Origin: Erysipelotrichaceae bacterium
Lineage (GTDB): Bacteria > Bacillota_I > Bacilli_A > Erysipelotrichales > Erysipelotrichaceae
Assembly: GCA_900754715.1 (NCBI GenBank)
Contig: CAAEDX010000231.1
Span: forward strand, 1-7,255
Length of the DNA: 7,255 bases
Direction: 5' to 3'
The notes under the pieces were generated by a model. It did not search any database, was not told the DNA's origin, and saw nothing but the letters and a program-made list of their open reading frames with translations. The position numbers and the translations under genes are program-made. Of this stretch, positions 1 to 6,432 are shown piece after piece. How positions within the stretch are numbered: position 1 is the first letter of the stretch; every line of letters starts with the position of its first letter.

Positions 1-216
1 CAAGCGCTGGTCGAAGCACCAGCAACGCAGGAACCAAGCGCAGACGCGCAGGTTACCGAAAAGCCTTCTGTATCTGCAGGCGGCGTCAATGCGGATGTAA
101 GCAGCACAGCGGCAGCCATGCAGACCGGACTGTTTGCAGGTATCGTGGTCATCGCGGCCATCGTTGTCGTAGTATTGATCGTCGTACGCAGACGCAACAA
201 AAATAAAAACGCGTAA
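1..216 (+). CDS. C-terminal part of a membrane-anchored surface protein (5' end outside window)
   Basis: Frame 1 is open from the first base to TAA at 214-216 and gives the last 71 residues of a longer protein. Residues 1-42 of this fragment are a low-complexity Ala/Val/Ser/Pro/Thr-rich stretch, typical of an extracellular linker. Residues about 43-62 are a strongly hydrophobic single membrane helix rich in Val and Ile. The tail is basic (RRRNKNKNA), so the tail is probably cytoplasmic and the missing N-terminal bulk outside (positive-inside rule). The arrangement resembles a C-terminal cell-surface anchor, but no LPXTG-like sorting motif precedes the helix, so it may be held by the helix alone. 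The catalytic or binding part is out of view, so no function can be given. An intrinsic terminator starts 12 nt after the stop. Confidence 0.8.
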   Translation, partial: QALVEAPATQEPSADAQVTEKPSVSAGGVNADVSSTAAAMQTGLFAGIVVIAAIVVVVLIVVRRRNKNKNA

Positions 217-228
217 CACACGTGAACG

Positions 229-268
229 AAAAAGGGCTGAACACTGATCCAGGTGATCAGCCCTTTTT
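229..268 (+). terminator. Intrinsic terminator after the surface-protein gene
   Basis: The arms 229-240 (AAAAAGGGCTGA) and 257-268 (TCAGCCCTTTTT) are perfectly complementary over 12 bp around a 16-nt loop, and the 3' arm ends in five T. Because the 5' arm starts with five A, the element could work in both directions. It separates the upstream gene from purD. Confidence 0.85.
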
Positions 269-532
269 CAATGGCAGGAAGCATGCTATGCATGCATTTC
301 CCAGGGAATAAAAGGACATATGATCTGAAAGCAGTGAGGATAGGGCAGCGGCCTGATCATTTCCAGGTACGTTTTGTCTGATTTGCGGATCAGTGTGGTA
401 TGCATAGAGGAGGCTCTTTTGATCTGCATCGGTTTTCGTCTTGGATGATCGTTCTGTTGCCTTTGACAGGATATAAAGTCGATATTTTCTTTTCTTCGAC
501 GTGCTGTGAATAGGGAAAAGGGGCATGTCAGA
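269..532. other. Gene-free stretch upstream of the purD promoter
   Basis: The gap from 217 to 590 holds no convincing gene. Apart from the terminator (229-268) and the purD promoter (533-561), I see no recognisable riboswitch, PurBox-like repeat or small RNA. Minor items are the repeated GCATGC palindromes around 280-295, a small imperfect hairpin near 378-393, and an isolated TTGACA at 463-468 with no good -10 at the right distance. A minus-strand open frame crosses this region but runs into purD and ends in the terminator, and I do not accept it as a gene. Confidence 0.5.
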
Positions 533-561
533 TTGTAAACGGGCAGGAAATAAAGTAAAAT
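533..561 (+). promoter_or_regulatory. Probable SigA-type promoter of purD-fhs
   Basis: TTGTAA (533-538) and TAAAAT (556-561) are separated by 17 bp and lie about 30 bp before the purD start. This predicts transcription from near 568 and a short purine-rich leader. The match is good but not perfect. No PurR-type box or guanine riboswitch is visible nearby. Confidence 0.55.
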
Positions 562-590
562 AGACAGAGAAAGAGAGCGAGAGTGAAAGT

Positions 591-1826
591 ATGAAAGTAT
601 TGGTCATCGGCAAGGGCGGGCGTGAGCATGCGATCGCGCATGCGGTATCCCGCAGCAGCAAGGTCACGGCAGTCTATGCCGCACCAGGCAATCCGGGCAT
701 GAAATCGATTGCGACAAATGTGAATATCAGTGACAGTGATGTAGAAGGACTCGTTGCGTTCGCAAAAGAGAACCAGATCGATCTGACGATCGTCGGACCA
801 GAGCACACCTTGTCCTTGGGCGTGGTGGATGCGTTCCAGAAGGAAGGGCTGAAGATCTTTGGACCGACGAAGGCGGCCGCACAGGTGGAATCGAGCAAAG
901 ACTTTGCTAAGCGCATCATGATGCGTCATGGCATCCCGACCGCGGCATATGCGACATTTGACGACAAGGATGCCGCGGTATGCTATGTAAAGGAAAAAGG
1001 CGCGCCGATCGTCGTCAAGGAAGACGGGCTGAAGGCAGGCAAGGGCGTGACCGTAGCGCATACGGTAGAAGAAGCGCTGGATGCGCTGGATATCGCTTTT
1101 GCCCAGGAAGGGAACAAAGTGGTCATCGAGGAGTGCCTGACAGGCTTCGAATTCTCCCTGATCTGCTTTGTCTGCGGCGATGTCGTCGTCCCGATGGAGA
1201 TCGCGCAGGATCACAAGTGCGCGTTTGACGGAGATACCGGACCGAATACCGGCGGCATGGGCGTCTATTCCCCGGTGCGCCGCATCACGCCGCAGATCAT
1301 CGAGGAGACGATGAATACGATCATGAAACCGATGGCAAAGGCCATGGTCGAAGAGGGCGTGCCTTTCACAGGCTTCTTATATGGCGGACTGATGTTGACG
1401 GATGATGGTGTGAAGACGATCGAATTCAATGCGCGCTTTGGCGATCCGGAGGCAGAGGTCATCCTGCCGCGCCTCAAGAGCGATTTTGTCGAGATCATCG
1501 AGACGGTGATGGATCATGAGGAATGCACGCCGGAGTGGAGCGATGAAGTGACCCTGGGCGTCGTGCTTGCTTCCGCTGGTTATCCGGCATCCAGCACGAA
1601 GGGCGCGGTGATCGAAGGGCTCGACCAGGTGGATGCGCTCGTCTATCATATGGGCACTGCAGAGGCAGAGGGCAAGCTGGTGACGGCTGGCGGCCGCGTA
1701 TTGATCATCGTGGCGCAGGCGCCGACATTGGAAGACGCTTATGCGAAGGCTTACGCAGAAGTAGCTAAGGTAAGATGCGATTGCCTGTTCCATCGCAATG
1801 ACATCGGCAAAAAGGACATGCACTGA
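591..1826 (+). CDS. purD: Phosphoribosylamine--glycine ligase (GAR synthetase)
   Basis: PurD joins 5-phosphoribosylamine and glycine with ATP to give glycinamide ribonucleotide, the second step of de novo purine synthesis in the cytosol. The 411 residues are slightly short of the usual 420-430 but contain all domains. The N-domain carries GKGGREHA (7-14) and APGNPG (31-36). Next come VGPE (68-71) and FGPTKAAAQVESSKDFAK (90-107). The ATP-grasp part has VVKEDGLKAGKGV (141-153), where most homologues have KADGLAAGKGV. It continues with AQDHK (205-209), DTGPNTGGMG (215-224) and EFNARFGDPEAE (278-289). The C-terminal domain ends in RNDIGKK (402-408). The ATG is chosen because MKVLVIG is the standard family start; the ribosome site is only purine-rich (GAGAG-like). 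fhs follows 34 nt later with no terminator between, so co-transcription is likely. Other pur genes are not in view. Confidence 0.97.
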   Translation: MKVLVIGKGGREHAIAHAVSRSSKVTAVYAAPGNPGMKSIATNVNISDSDVEGLVAFAKENQIDLTIVGPEHTLSLGVVDAFQKEGLKIFGPTKAAAQVESSKDFAKRIMMRHGIPTAAYATFDDKDAAVCYVKEKGAPIVVKEDGLKAGKGVTVAHTVEEALDALDIAFAQEGNKVVIEECLTGFEFSLICFVCGDVVVPMEIAQDHKCAFDGDTGPNTGGMGVYSPVRRITPQIIEETMNTIMKPMAKAMVEEGVPFTGFLYGGLMLTDDGVKTIEFNARFGDPEAEVILPRLKSDFVEIIETVMDHEECTPEWSDEVTLGVVLASAGYPASSTKGAVIEGLDQVDALVYHMGTAEAEGKLVTAGGRVLIIVAQAPTLEDAYAKAYAEVAKVRCDCLFHRNDIGKKDMH

Positions 1827-1860
1827 CAGAGAGATAAAAGATAAGGGAGGATGAGGCGCA

Positions 1861-3531
1861 ATGTGCAAAACTGATCTGGAGATCGCGCAGGAATGCGTGA
1901 TGGATCCGATCCTCAATGTAGCAGAGAAGATCGGGCTGAATGAAGATGATCTGGAGTATTATGGAAAATACAAGGCCAAGCTGAGCCTTGATGTGCTCGA
2001 GCGCAACAAGGAGAAGAAAGATGGCAAGCTGATCTTGGTCACGGCGATCAATCCGACCAAGGCCGGCGAAGGGAAATCCACGACGACGGTCGGTTTAGGC
2101 GACGCGTTGCACCGCATCGGCAAGAAAGCGATGGTAGCGCTGCGCGAGCCAAGCCTGGGCCCGGTATTCGGACTGAAGGGCGGCGCGGCAGGCGGCGGAT
2201 ATGCGCAGGTCGTCCCGATGGAAGACATCAATTTGCATTTTACCGGCGACATGCATGCCATCACGACCGCAAACAATTTGATCTCCGCATGCCTGGACAA
2301 TCATATTCACCAGGGCAACGAGCTGGACATCGATATCGAACGGGTAACGTGGAAACGCTGCCTGGATATGAATGACCGTGCTCTGCGTCAGATCGAGATC
2401 GGTCTTGGCCCGAAGGCCAATGGCGTAGAGCGCAAAGACGGCTTTAACATCACGGTTGCTTCAGAGGTCATGGCTGTGCTTTGTCTGGCGACTTCTCTGC
2501 GCGATCTGAAAGAGCGCTTTGCGAACATGCTCATCGCATACAATAAGAAAGGTGAACCGGTCTATGTGCGTGATCTGCACATTGAGGGCGCGCTCGCCAT
2601 GATCATGAAAGATGCCATCAAGCCGAACCTGATCCAGACGCTGGAGCACAATCCGGTCATCATGCATGGCGGCCCGTTCGCCAATATCGCGCATGGCTGC
2701 AACTCGGTGCTGGCGACGAAGATGTGCCTGAAACTGGCAGATTATACGGTGACGGAAGCTGGATTCGGCGCTGACCTTGGCGCAGAAAAATTCTTGGATA
2801 TCAAGTGCCGCTTTGCCGGCCTTCATCCTAACGCGGTCGTCATCGTCGCGACCATCCGCGCGCTGAAGCAGCATGGCGGCGTGGAATTTGAGCATCTGAA
2901 AGAAGAAAATGTGCAGGCGATGCTGGATGGCTGCGCCAATCTTGCCAAACATATCGAGACCGTACGCGCTTTTGGCCTGCCATATGTGATCGCCATCAAT
3001 GAGTTTGTCAGCGATACAAAGGCCGAAGTGGAAGCCTTGGAAAACTGGTGCGAGAAAAACGGCCATCCGATGGCATTGTCTCAGGTATGGGCAAAAGGCG
3101 GCGCCGGCGGCGAAGACCTCGCCCGCATCGTGGTCGATCTGTGCGAACAGGAAAACAGCTATCATCCGCTTTATGATGTCAATGCGCCGATCGAGACGAA
3201 GATCGATACGATCGCAAGAACGTGTTATGGCGCAGACGGCGTAGACTATACGGATGAGGCAAGGGCTCAGCTGGAGGAGATCGTCAAGAACGGCTGGGAC
3301 AAGATGCCGGTATGCATGGCCAAGACACCGACTTCCCTGAGCGATCAGGACAAGCTGTATGGCGCGCCGAAAGGCTTCCGCATCACGGTACGGGAATTCC
3401 GCCCATCGCTGGGCGCAGGCTTTATCGTCGCGCTGACCGGCAAAGTACTGACCATGCCGGGCCTGCCGAAAAAACCGGCTGCCCTGAACATGGATATCGA
3501 TGAAAATGGACATATCAGCGGATTGTTCTGA
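1861..3531 (+). CDS. fhs: Formate--tetrahydrofolate ligase (10-formyl-THF synthetase)
   Basis: Fhs makes 10-formyl-THF from formate, THF and ATP. The product feeds the two formyl-transfer steps of purine synthesis and initiator-tRNA formylation; in acetogens the same enzyme is part of the Wood-Ljungdahl methyl branch, but nothing here points to that pathway. The protein is full length (556 residues). The start [10 protein letters not shown] is typical of the family. The P-loop region [11 protein letters not shown] is at 65-75. It is followed by [21 protein letters not shown] (96-116) and DINLHFTGD (122-130), by [15 protein letters not shown] around 266-280, and by [14 protein letters not shown] (298-311). 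The Shine-Dalgarno AAGGGAGG (1843-1850) lies 10 nt before the ATG. A downstream ATG (1900) would delete the conserved N-terminus. The gene follows purD closely and probably shares its mRNA; no clear terminator follows it. Confidence 0.98.
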   Translation: MCKTDLEIAQECVMDPILNVAEKIGLNEDDLEYYGKYKAKLSLDVLERNKEKKDGKLILVTAINPTKAGEGKSTTTVGLGDALHRIGKKAMVALREPSLGPVFGLKGGAAGGGYAQVVPMEDINLHFTGDMHAITTANNLISACLDNHIHQGNELDIDIERVTWKRCLDMNDRALRQIEIGLGPKANGVERKDGFNITVASEVMAVLCLATSLRDLKERFANMLIAYNKKGEPVYVRDLHIEGALAMIMKDAIKPNLIQTLEHNPVIMHGGPFANIAHGCNSVLATKMCLKLADYTVTEAGFGADLGAEKFLDIKCRFAGLHPNAVVIVATIRALKQHGGVEFEHLKEENVQAMLDGCANLAKHIETVRAFGLPYVIAINEFVSDTKAEVEALENWCEKNGHPMALSQVWAKGGAGGEDLARIVVDLCEQENSYHPLYDVNAPIETKIDTIARTCYGADGVDYTDEARAQLEEIVKNGWDKMPVCMAKTPTSLSDQDKLYGAPKGFRITVREFRPSLGAGFIVALTGKVLTMPGLPKKPAALNMDIDENGHISGLF

Positions 3532-3543
3532 TTCTTCGGCCAT

Positions 3544-3572
3544 TTGGCAGAACCGCATCTTTACGGTATAAT
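3544..3572 (+). promoter_or_regulatory. Strong SigA-type promoter for the RDD-PHP gene
   Basis: TTGGCA (3544-3549) and TATAAT (3567-3572) are separated by exactly 17 bp, with a perfect -10 and five of six matches at -35. Transcription would start near 3579, about 30 nt before the ATG. The promoter begins only 13 nt after the fhs stop codon, so the gene has its own promoter and may also receive read-through from purD-fhs. Confidence 0.75.
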
Positions 3573-3595
3573 GAAAGAAAGACGGATGAGCGATT

Positions 3596-3604
3596 GGAGA
3601 TGAT
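3596..3604 (+). promoter_or_regulatory. Ribosome binding site deciding the RDD-PHP start
   Basis: GGAGATGAT matches the extended anti-SD complement GGAGGTGAT at eight of nine bases. It leaves about 10 nt to the ATG at 3611 but only about 4 nt to the in-frame TTG at 3605, so I prefer the ATG. Using the TTG would add only two residues. Confidence 0.6.
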
Positions 3605-3610
3605 TTGTGG

Positions 3611-5146
3611 ATGGACAAACAGAAACCAGAATATTCCGCCCGACAGCGGAGAAAGGCATATTTCAAGAAAAAGGCCGCCATTTATAATCAACAAGGATAT
3701 CGTCTGGCAAAGAAGCTGGCACGCGGGAAAGCGGATTATTCCGCACACTGCTATTCCTATATGATCGATCTCAGCCTGGCTCTGTGCCCAGCGCTGCTCT
3801 GGCTGCTGGTCTTTCTTGCGATCCTCTGCGGATTTTTTCCAGTGTTCTTCCTGACGCCGATGTACTGGATCACGCTGGTGCTGCTTTTCTTCACCAGCAT
3901 GATCATGACCGGCCTGATTTCAGTAAAGACGCGTGGTCAGAGCCTGGGCCGCTGTTATCATGACCTGAAGGTTGTCCGTAAAGATAACCGTGAAGCAAAT
4001 TCATTCATCTTATTCTTGCGTGAATTGATCGGCATCGGTCTTCCAGTTGCTGTACTTGGCTATTTCTTCAATATCTTCGGCCTGATGATATTCTGGCTCC
4101 TCAATGTGCTGGTCGTGATCGCTTCTCCAGACCAGCGTTCCATCGCGGACTGGATCCTGGGGACACACTTGGTCTATGAGCCGCAGAACCGGATCCGTTT
4201 TGAAGAAGATGTCCGCAAGGATCTGGAGATCTCTCCGATCGATCTGCATATCCATTCCAATTTCAGTGATGACGGCTATTATGATGTGGAAGATCTGTTT
4301 GCGCAGGCACAGAAAGCTGGTATCCGCACCATTTCCATCACGGATCACAACTGCGCCCGGGCCAATACCATCGCGCGCCGGATGAGCGTGCTGTATGACA
4401 TCCGCTACATTCCGGGCATCGAGATCGATTGTGTTTATCAGGAACGCCGGGTCCGTGTGCTCGGTTACTATATCGATGAGAAAAACGAGCTGTTCAACTC
4501 CGTGGAAAGCGAATCGCTCAAACGAGAAAAGAAAGCCAGCCTGGAGCGTGCCCGCAAGCTGAAAGAATATACCGGCATGGTCATTGACATGGAAAAGCTG
4601 CTGGAGAATAATCGCTTCCAGATGGTCACAGGCCTGGAGATTGCCAAAGTGATCTTTGCCAATGAAGTGTATCGTCAGTTCCCGATCGTTCAGAAATATC
4701 TGAAGGAAGAGAGCGAGGAAAAGGCTGTCATCCGCTTTGCGGAAGATCTGTTTGGCAAGGGCGGTCCATGCGATGTCGAGCTTCGCTATCCGGCATTGGA
4801 GGATATCCTGGAGATCGTCCATCTGGCCGATGGCATCGCCGTGCTGTCCAGCTGGAATTGTGACAACTTCGGAGAGGCCTTCATCTCTTCGCTCATTGCT
4901 CGCGGATTTGACGGCATCGAAGTATTCTCTCCATTGGTGAAGAAAGAGACGATGACCAAGCTGCTGAAGGTCGCAAAAGCTGAGAAGCTGTTCATCAGCG
5001 CAGGCAGTGATTTCCATGGTCCATCTCGTCCTGACCGCTATCTGGGCGTGACCAACTGTCCGCCGCAGGCTCTTCCGCTCGTTGAGATCCTGACACAGGC
5101 GAGCGAAGGAAGCAAAGCGGCCGTTTCCGCACAATCATCAATGTAA
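3611..5146 (+). CDS. RDD membrane domain fused to PHP-type phosphoesterase domain
   Basis: This 511-residue protein has three parts. Residues 1-45 are strongly basic and probably cytoplasmic. Residues about 46-190 look like an RDD domain: hydrophobic segments near 49-80, 83-105 and 136-171, with MID (D53), GQSLGRCYHDLKVV (109-122), LREL (R137) and PDQRSIADWILGTHLVYE (173-190, D180). The first signature Arg of RDD appears to be His46. Residues about 208-490 form a PHP domain of the TrpH/YciV kind: DLHIHS (211-216), SDDG (219-222), ITDHN (243-247), PGIEID (268-273), a charged helical insert (about 296-335) and AGSDFHGP (464-471). PHP enzymes of this group are metal-dependent phosphoesterases; E. 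coli YciV (RNase AM) degrades short RNA from the 5' end. Here the HIVG-type histidine is Arg282 (VRVLGY) and the AHP-type histidine is Ser414 (VLSSW), so activity is uncertain. Substrate and role are unknown; a membrane-tethered phosphoesterase facing the cytoplasm is inferred. Confidence 0.88.
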   Translation: MDKQKPEYSARQRRKAYFKKKAAIYNQQGYRLAKKLARGKADYSAHCYSYMIDLSLALCPALLWLLVFLAILCGFFPVFFLTPMYWITLVLLFFTSMIMTGLISVKTRGQSLGRCYHDLKVVRKDNREANSFILFLRELIGIGLPVAVLGYFFNIFGLMIFWLLNVLVVIASPDQRSIADWILGTHLVYEPQNRIRFEEDVRKDLEISPIDLHIHSNFSDDGYYDVEDLFAQAQKAGIRTISITDHNCARANTIARRMSVLYDIRYIPGIEIDCVYQERRVRVLGYYIDEKNELFNSVESESLKREKKASLERARKLKEYTGMVIDMEKLLENNRFQMVTGLEIAKVIFANEVYRQFPIVQKYLKEESEEKAVIRFAEDLFGKGGPCDVELRYPALEDILEIVHLADGIAVLSSWNCDNFGEAFISSLIARGFDGIEVFSPLVKKETMTKLLKVAKAEKLFISAGSDFHGPSRPDRYLGVTNCPPQALPLVEILTQASEGSKAAVSAQSSM

Positions 5147-5175
5147 AGGGCATCCAAACGGATGCCCTTTACATT
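5140..5175 (+). terminator. Perfect 16-bp hairpin over the RDD-PHP stop codon, probable terminator
   Basis: The arms 5140-5155 and 5160-5175 are fully complementary over 16 bp around the 4-nt loop AAAC. The 5' arm contains the last codon (ATG) and the TAA stop of the RDD-PHP gene. The 3' side holds only a short T3 and no clean T tract, so as a Rho-independent terminator it is stable but atypical. It may instead work in both directions or protect the mRNA 3' end. It separates the gene from azlCD. Confidence 0.65.
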
Positions 5176-5225
5176 GCCAAAAACAAGATAAGCGCATGGA
5201 TGACATGTGATCGATCAGATGAAAA

Positions 5226-5230
5226 GGGGG
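5226..5230 (+). promoter_or_regulatory. Ribosome binding site deciding the azlC TTG start
   Basis: The run AAAAGGGGG ends at 5230, 5 nt before an in-frame TTG (5236) but 20 nt before the first nearby in-frame ATG (5251). An earlier ATG at 5200 has no Shine-Dalgarno. The spacing therefore favours TTG as start codon. Confidence 0.6.
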
Positions 5231-5235
5231 ATATC

Positions 5236-5943
5236 TTGCAGATACAAGTCATGAAAAAGGCCTTCAAATGTGCCTTTCCTTATACGATCCCGATCTTTGC
5301 GGGATTCTGGTTTCTCGGGCTGACCTATGGCATCTACATGAATGTCAATGGCTTCAGCTTTCTTTATCCGATGCTCATGAGCCTGACCATCTTTGCCGGG
5401 TCGATCGAATTCATCGCCGTCAATATGCTCATGGGCGCATTCGATCCGCTGCAGGCATTTGCCATGACCCTGATGATCAATGCCCGCCATCTGTTTTATG
5501 GCATTGCGATGCTGGATAGATTTCGCGGCATGGGATGGAAAAAGATCTACTTGATCTTCGGCATGTGCGACGAAAGCTTTTCCATCAATTATACTGCGGA
5601 TATTCCAGAAGACGTGGACCGCGGCTGGTTCATGTTCTTCGTCACATTGTTAAATCACTTTTACTGGTTTTCCGGTGCCACCTTGGGCGGCATCTTCGGC
5701 TCCTTTCTGCATTTCAGCACCGAAGGACTGGATTTTGTCATGACCGCGATGTTCGTCGTCATCTTTCTGGAACAATGGCTCAAAGAGGAAAACCATGTCA
5801 GCGCGATCTGCGGCTTGGTCGTATCGCTGCTCTGCCTGATCTTGTTTGGCGCAGATCAGTTCATGGTACCTGCGATGCTGGCCATTCTCGGCGTGCTGAC
5901 TTTGCTGAGAAAACCATTAGAGAAAGGAGCGGATGAAGGATGA
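5236..5943 (+). CDS. azlC: AzlC-family branched-chain amino acid exporter, large subunit
   Basis: AzlC/BrnF proteins form, with the small AzlD/BrnE partner, an inner-membrane exporter for branched-chain amino acids and analogues; B. subtilis azlC mutations give 4-azaleucine resistance. From the TTG at 5236 the protein has 235 residues, the normal family length. Family features are [18 protein letters not shown] near the N-terminus, FAGSIEF (53-59), the conserved NARHLFYG (82-89) and CDESF (111-115). Several hydrophobic helices follow up to a basic C-terminus. The stop overlaps the azlD start in ATGA, which indicates translational coupling. I see no convincing promoter directly upstream; the hairpin at 5140-5175 lies in between. 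The exact substrate cannot be read from the sequence. Confidence 0.92.
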   Translation: MQIQVMKKAFKCAFPYTIPIFAGFWFLGLTYGIYMNVNGFSFLYPMLMSLTIFAGSIEFIAVNMLMGAFDPLQAFAMTLMINARHLFYGIAMLDRFRGMGWKKIYLIFGMCDESFSINYTADIPEDVDRGWFMFFVTLLNHFYWFSGATLGGIFGSFLHFSTEGLDFVMTAMFVVIFLEQWLKEENHVSAICGLVVSLLCLILFGADQFMVPAMLAILGVLTLLRKPLEKGADEG

Positions 5944-6266
5944 CCTTGACACAACAGCTGATCACTATCGCGATGATCGTACTGGGCACCGCATTGACAC
6001 GTTATCTGCCCTTCATGTTGTTTCCGGCCGGCAAACAGACGCCGCCTTATGTCAGATATCTGGGCAAGGTGCTGCCATCCGCTGTCTTTGGCCTGCTGGT
6101 CATCTATTGCCTGCGCAATGTCAATGTGCTTGGCGGCACCTATGGCATTCCGGAGCTGCTTGCGATCACGCTGGTCATCGTCTTGCATCTGTGGAAACGC
6201 CAGATGTTGTTGTCGATTGCTGGCGGGACAATATTTTACATGATTCTTGTGCAAACTTTGTTCTGA
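5940..6266 (+). CDS. azlD: AzlD-family branched-chain amino acid exporter, small subunit
   Basis: This is the small membrane partner of AzlC. Its 108 residues match the family length and hold about four hydrophobic helices with short loops. The motif [11 protein letters not shown] (residues about 18-28) is the typical N-terminal signature, followed by [17 protein letters not shown] (about 40-56). The ATG overlaps the azlC stop by 4 bp (ATGA). A Shine-Dalgarno AAAGGAG lies inside the azlC 3' end, with GGAG at 5926-5929, about 10 nt upstream. The pairing and overlap make an obligate AzlCD complex very likely. After the stop there is only an A/T-rich stretch with a weak hairpin and a T run (6293-6298) that merges into the next operator. 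Confidence 0.92.
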   Translation: MTLTQQLITIAMIVLGTALTRYLPFMLFPAGKQTPPYVRYLGKVLPSAVFGLLVIYCLRNVNVLGGTYGIPELLAITLVIVLHLWKRQMLLSIAGGTIFYMILVQTLF

Positions 6267-6296
6267 AACAAAGAAATATAGAAAATTTTGTCTTTT

Positions 6297-6323
6297 TTAG
6301 CACTCTACTCTTGACAGTGCTAA
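6297..6323 (+). promoter_or_regulatory. CIRCE operator (HrcA binding site)
   Basis: TTAGCACTC (6297-6305), a 9-nt spacer and CAGTGCTAA (6315-6323) match the CIRCE consensus TTAGCACTC-N9-GAGTGCTAA, with a single mismatch at the first base of the right arm. CIRCE is the operator of the heat-shock repressor HrcA. It overlaps the -35 element of the hsp20 promoter, which fits direct repression lifted on heat stress. Confidence 0.93.
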
Positions 6324-6338
6324 AATTCTGACTATAAT
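6311..6338 (+). promoter_or_regulatory. Consensus SigA-type promoter of hsp20, embedded in CIRCE
   Basis: TTGACA (6311-6316) and TATAAT (6333-6338) are both perfect hexamers with a 16-bp spacer. The -35 box lies in the spacer and right arm of CIRCE. Transcription should begin near 6345, leaving a leader of almost 90 nt before the hsp20 start. Confidence 0.88.
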
Positions 6339-6348
6339 CATAAGTGTA

Positions 6349-6379
6349 ATCGGGGAAAGCCCGATGGAAAGAATTCCAT
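6349..6379 (+). other. Two small hairpins in the hsp20 5' leader
   Basis: ATCGGG (6349-6354) pairs with CCCGAT (6360-6365) across a 5-nt loop, and ATGGAA (6364-6369) pairs with TTCCAT (6374-6379) across a 4-nt loop. The two stems share two bases, so they compete at the edge. TTCCAT could also pair with ATGGAG (6418-6423), which contains part of the Shine-Dalgarno. A thermosensing role is inference. Confidence 0.45.
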
Positions 6380-6419
6380 GAACGGCTGCTTGAAGACAAC
6401 CGTGAGGATGTTTGAAAAT

Positions 6420-6424
6420 GGAGG
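6420..6424 (+). promoter_or_regulatory. Ribosome binding site deciding the hsp20 start
   Basis: GGAGG lies 8 nt before the ATG at 6433. An in-frame TTG at 6412 and ATG at 6418 lie before or on top of this site and lack their own, so 6433 is the start. Confidence 0.8.
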
Positions 6425-6432
6425 CGATCATT

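Noticed and set aside
463..488. TTGACA at 463-468 as an extra purD promoter
   Set aside because: The only -10-like hexamer (TATTTT, 483-488) gives a 14-bp spacer, which is too short. The promoter at 533-561 fits better.
257..667. Minus-strand open frame of 136 codons across the region upstream of purD
   Set aside because: It overlaps the start of purD, ends inside the terminator stem, has a composition unlike a real protein (biased, no recognisable motif) and has no clear ribosome site. Its best part could be a small unknown gene, but nothing supports this.
528..1214. Minus-strand open frame of 228 codons antisense to purD
   Set aside because: It is opposite purD, whose motifs are clear over the same bases, and has no recognisable domain.
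1851..1874. ATG at 1851 as start of a small leader peptide before fhs
   Set aside because: It directly abuts the Shine-Dalgarno with no spacing and reads only seven codons to a stop, so it is most likely chance.
2461..3681. Long minus-strand open frame of 406 codons antisense to fhs
   Set aside because: It lies almost entirely opposite fhs, a certain gene, and its translation is rich in His, Arg, Cys and Phe as expected from an antisense frame of a GC-biased coding strand.
4010..5134. Minus-strand open frame of 374 codons antisense to the RDD-PHP gene
   Set aside because: It mirrors a well-supported gene with clear motifs, and its translation shows no family features.
6268..6298. Weak hairpin and T run after azlD as a terminator
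   Set aside because: The stem is only about five A-T pairs (ACAAA with TTTGT), and the T run is partly the left edge of CIRCE. It may contribute but is not convincing.
5933..6331. Plus-strand open frame of 132 codons overlapping azlD in another frame
   Set aside because: azlD in the neighbouring frame has the family signature and the ATGA overlap with azlC. The alternative reads through the CIRCE promoter and shows no membrane protein character.
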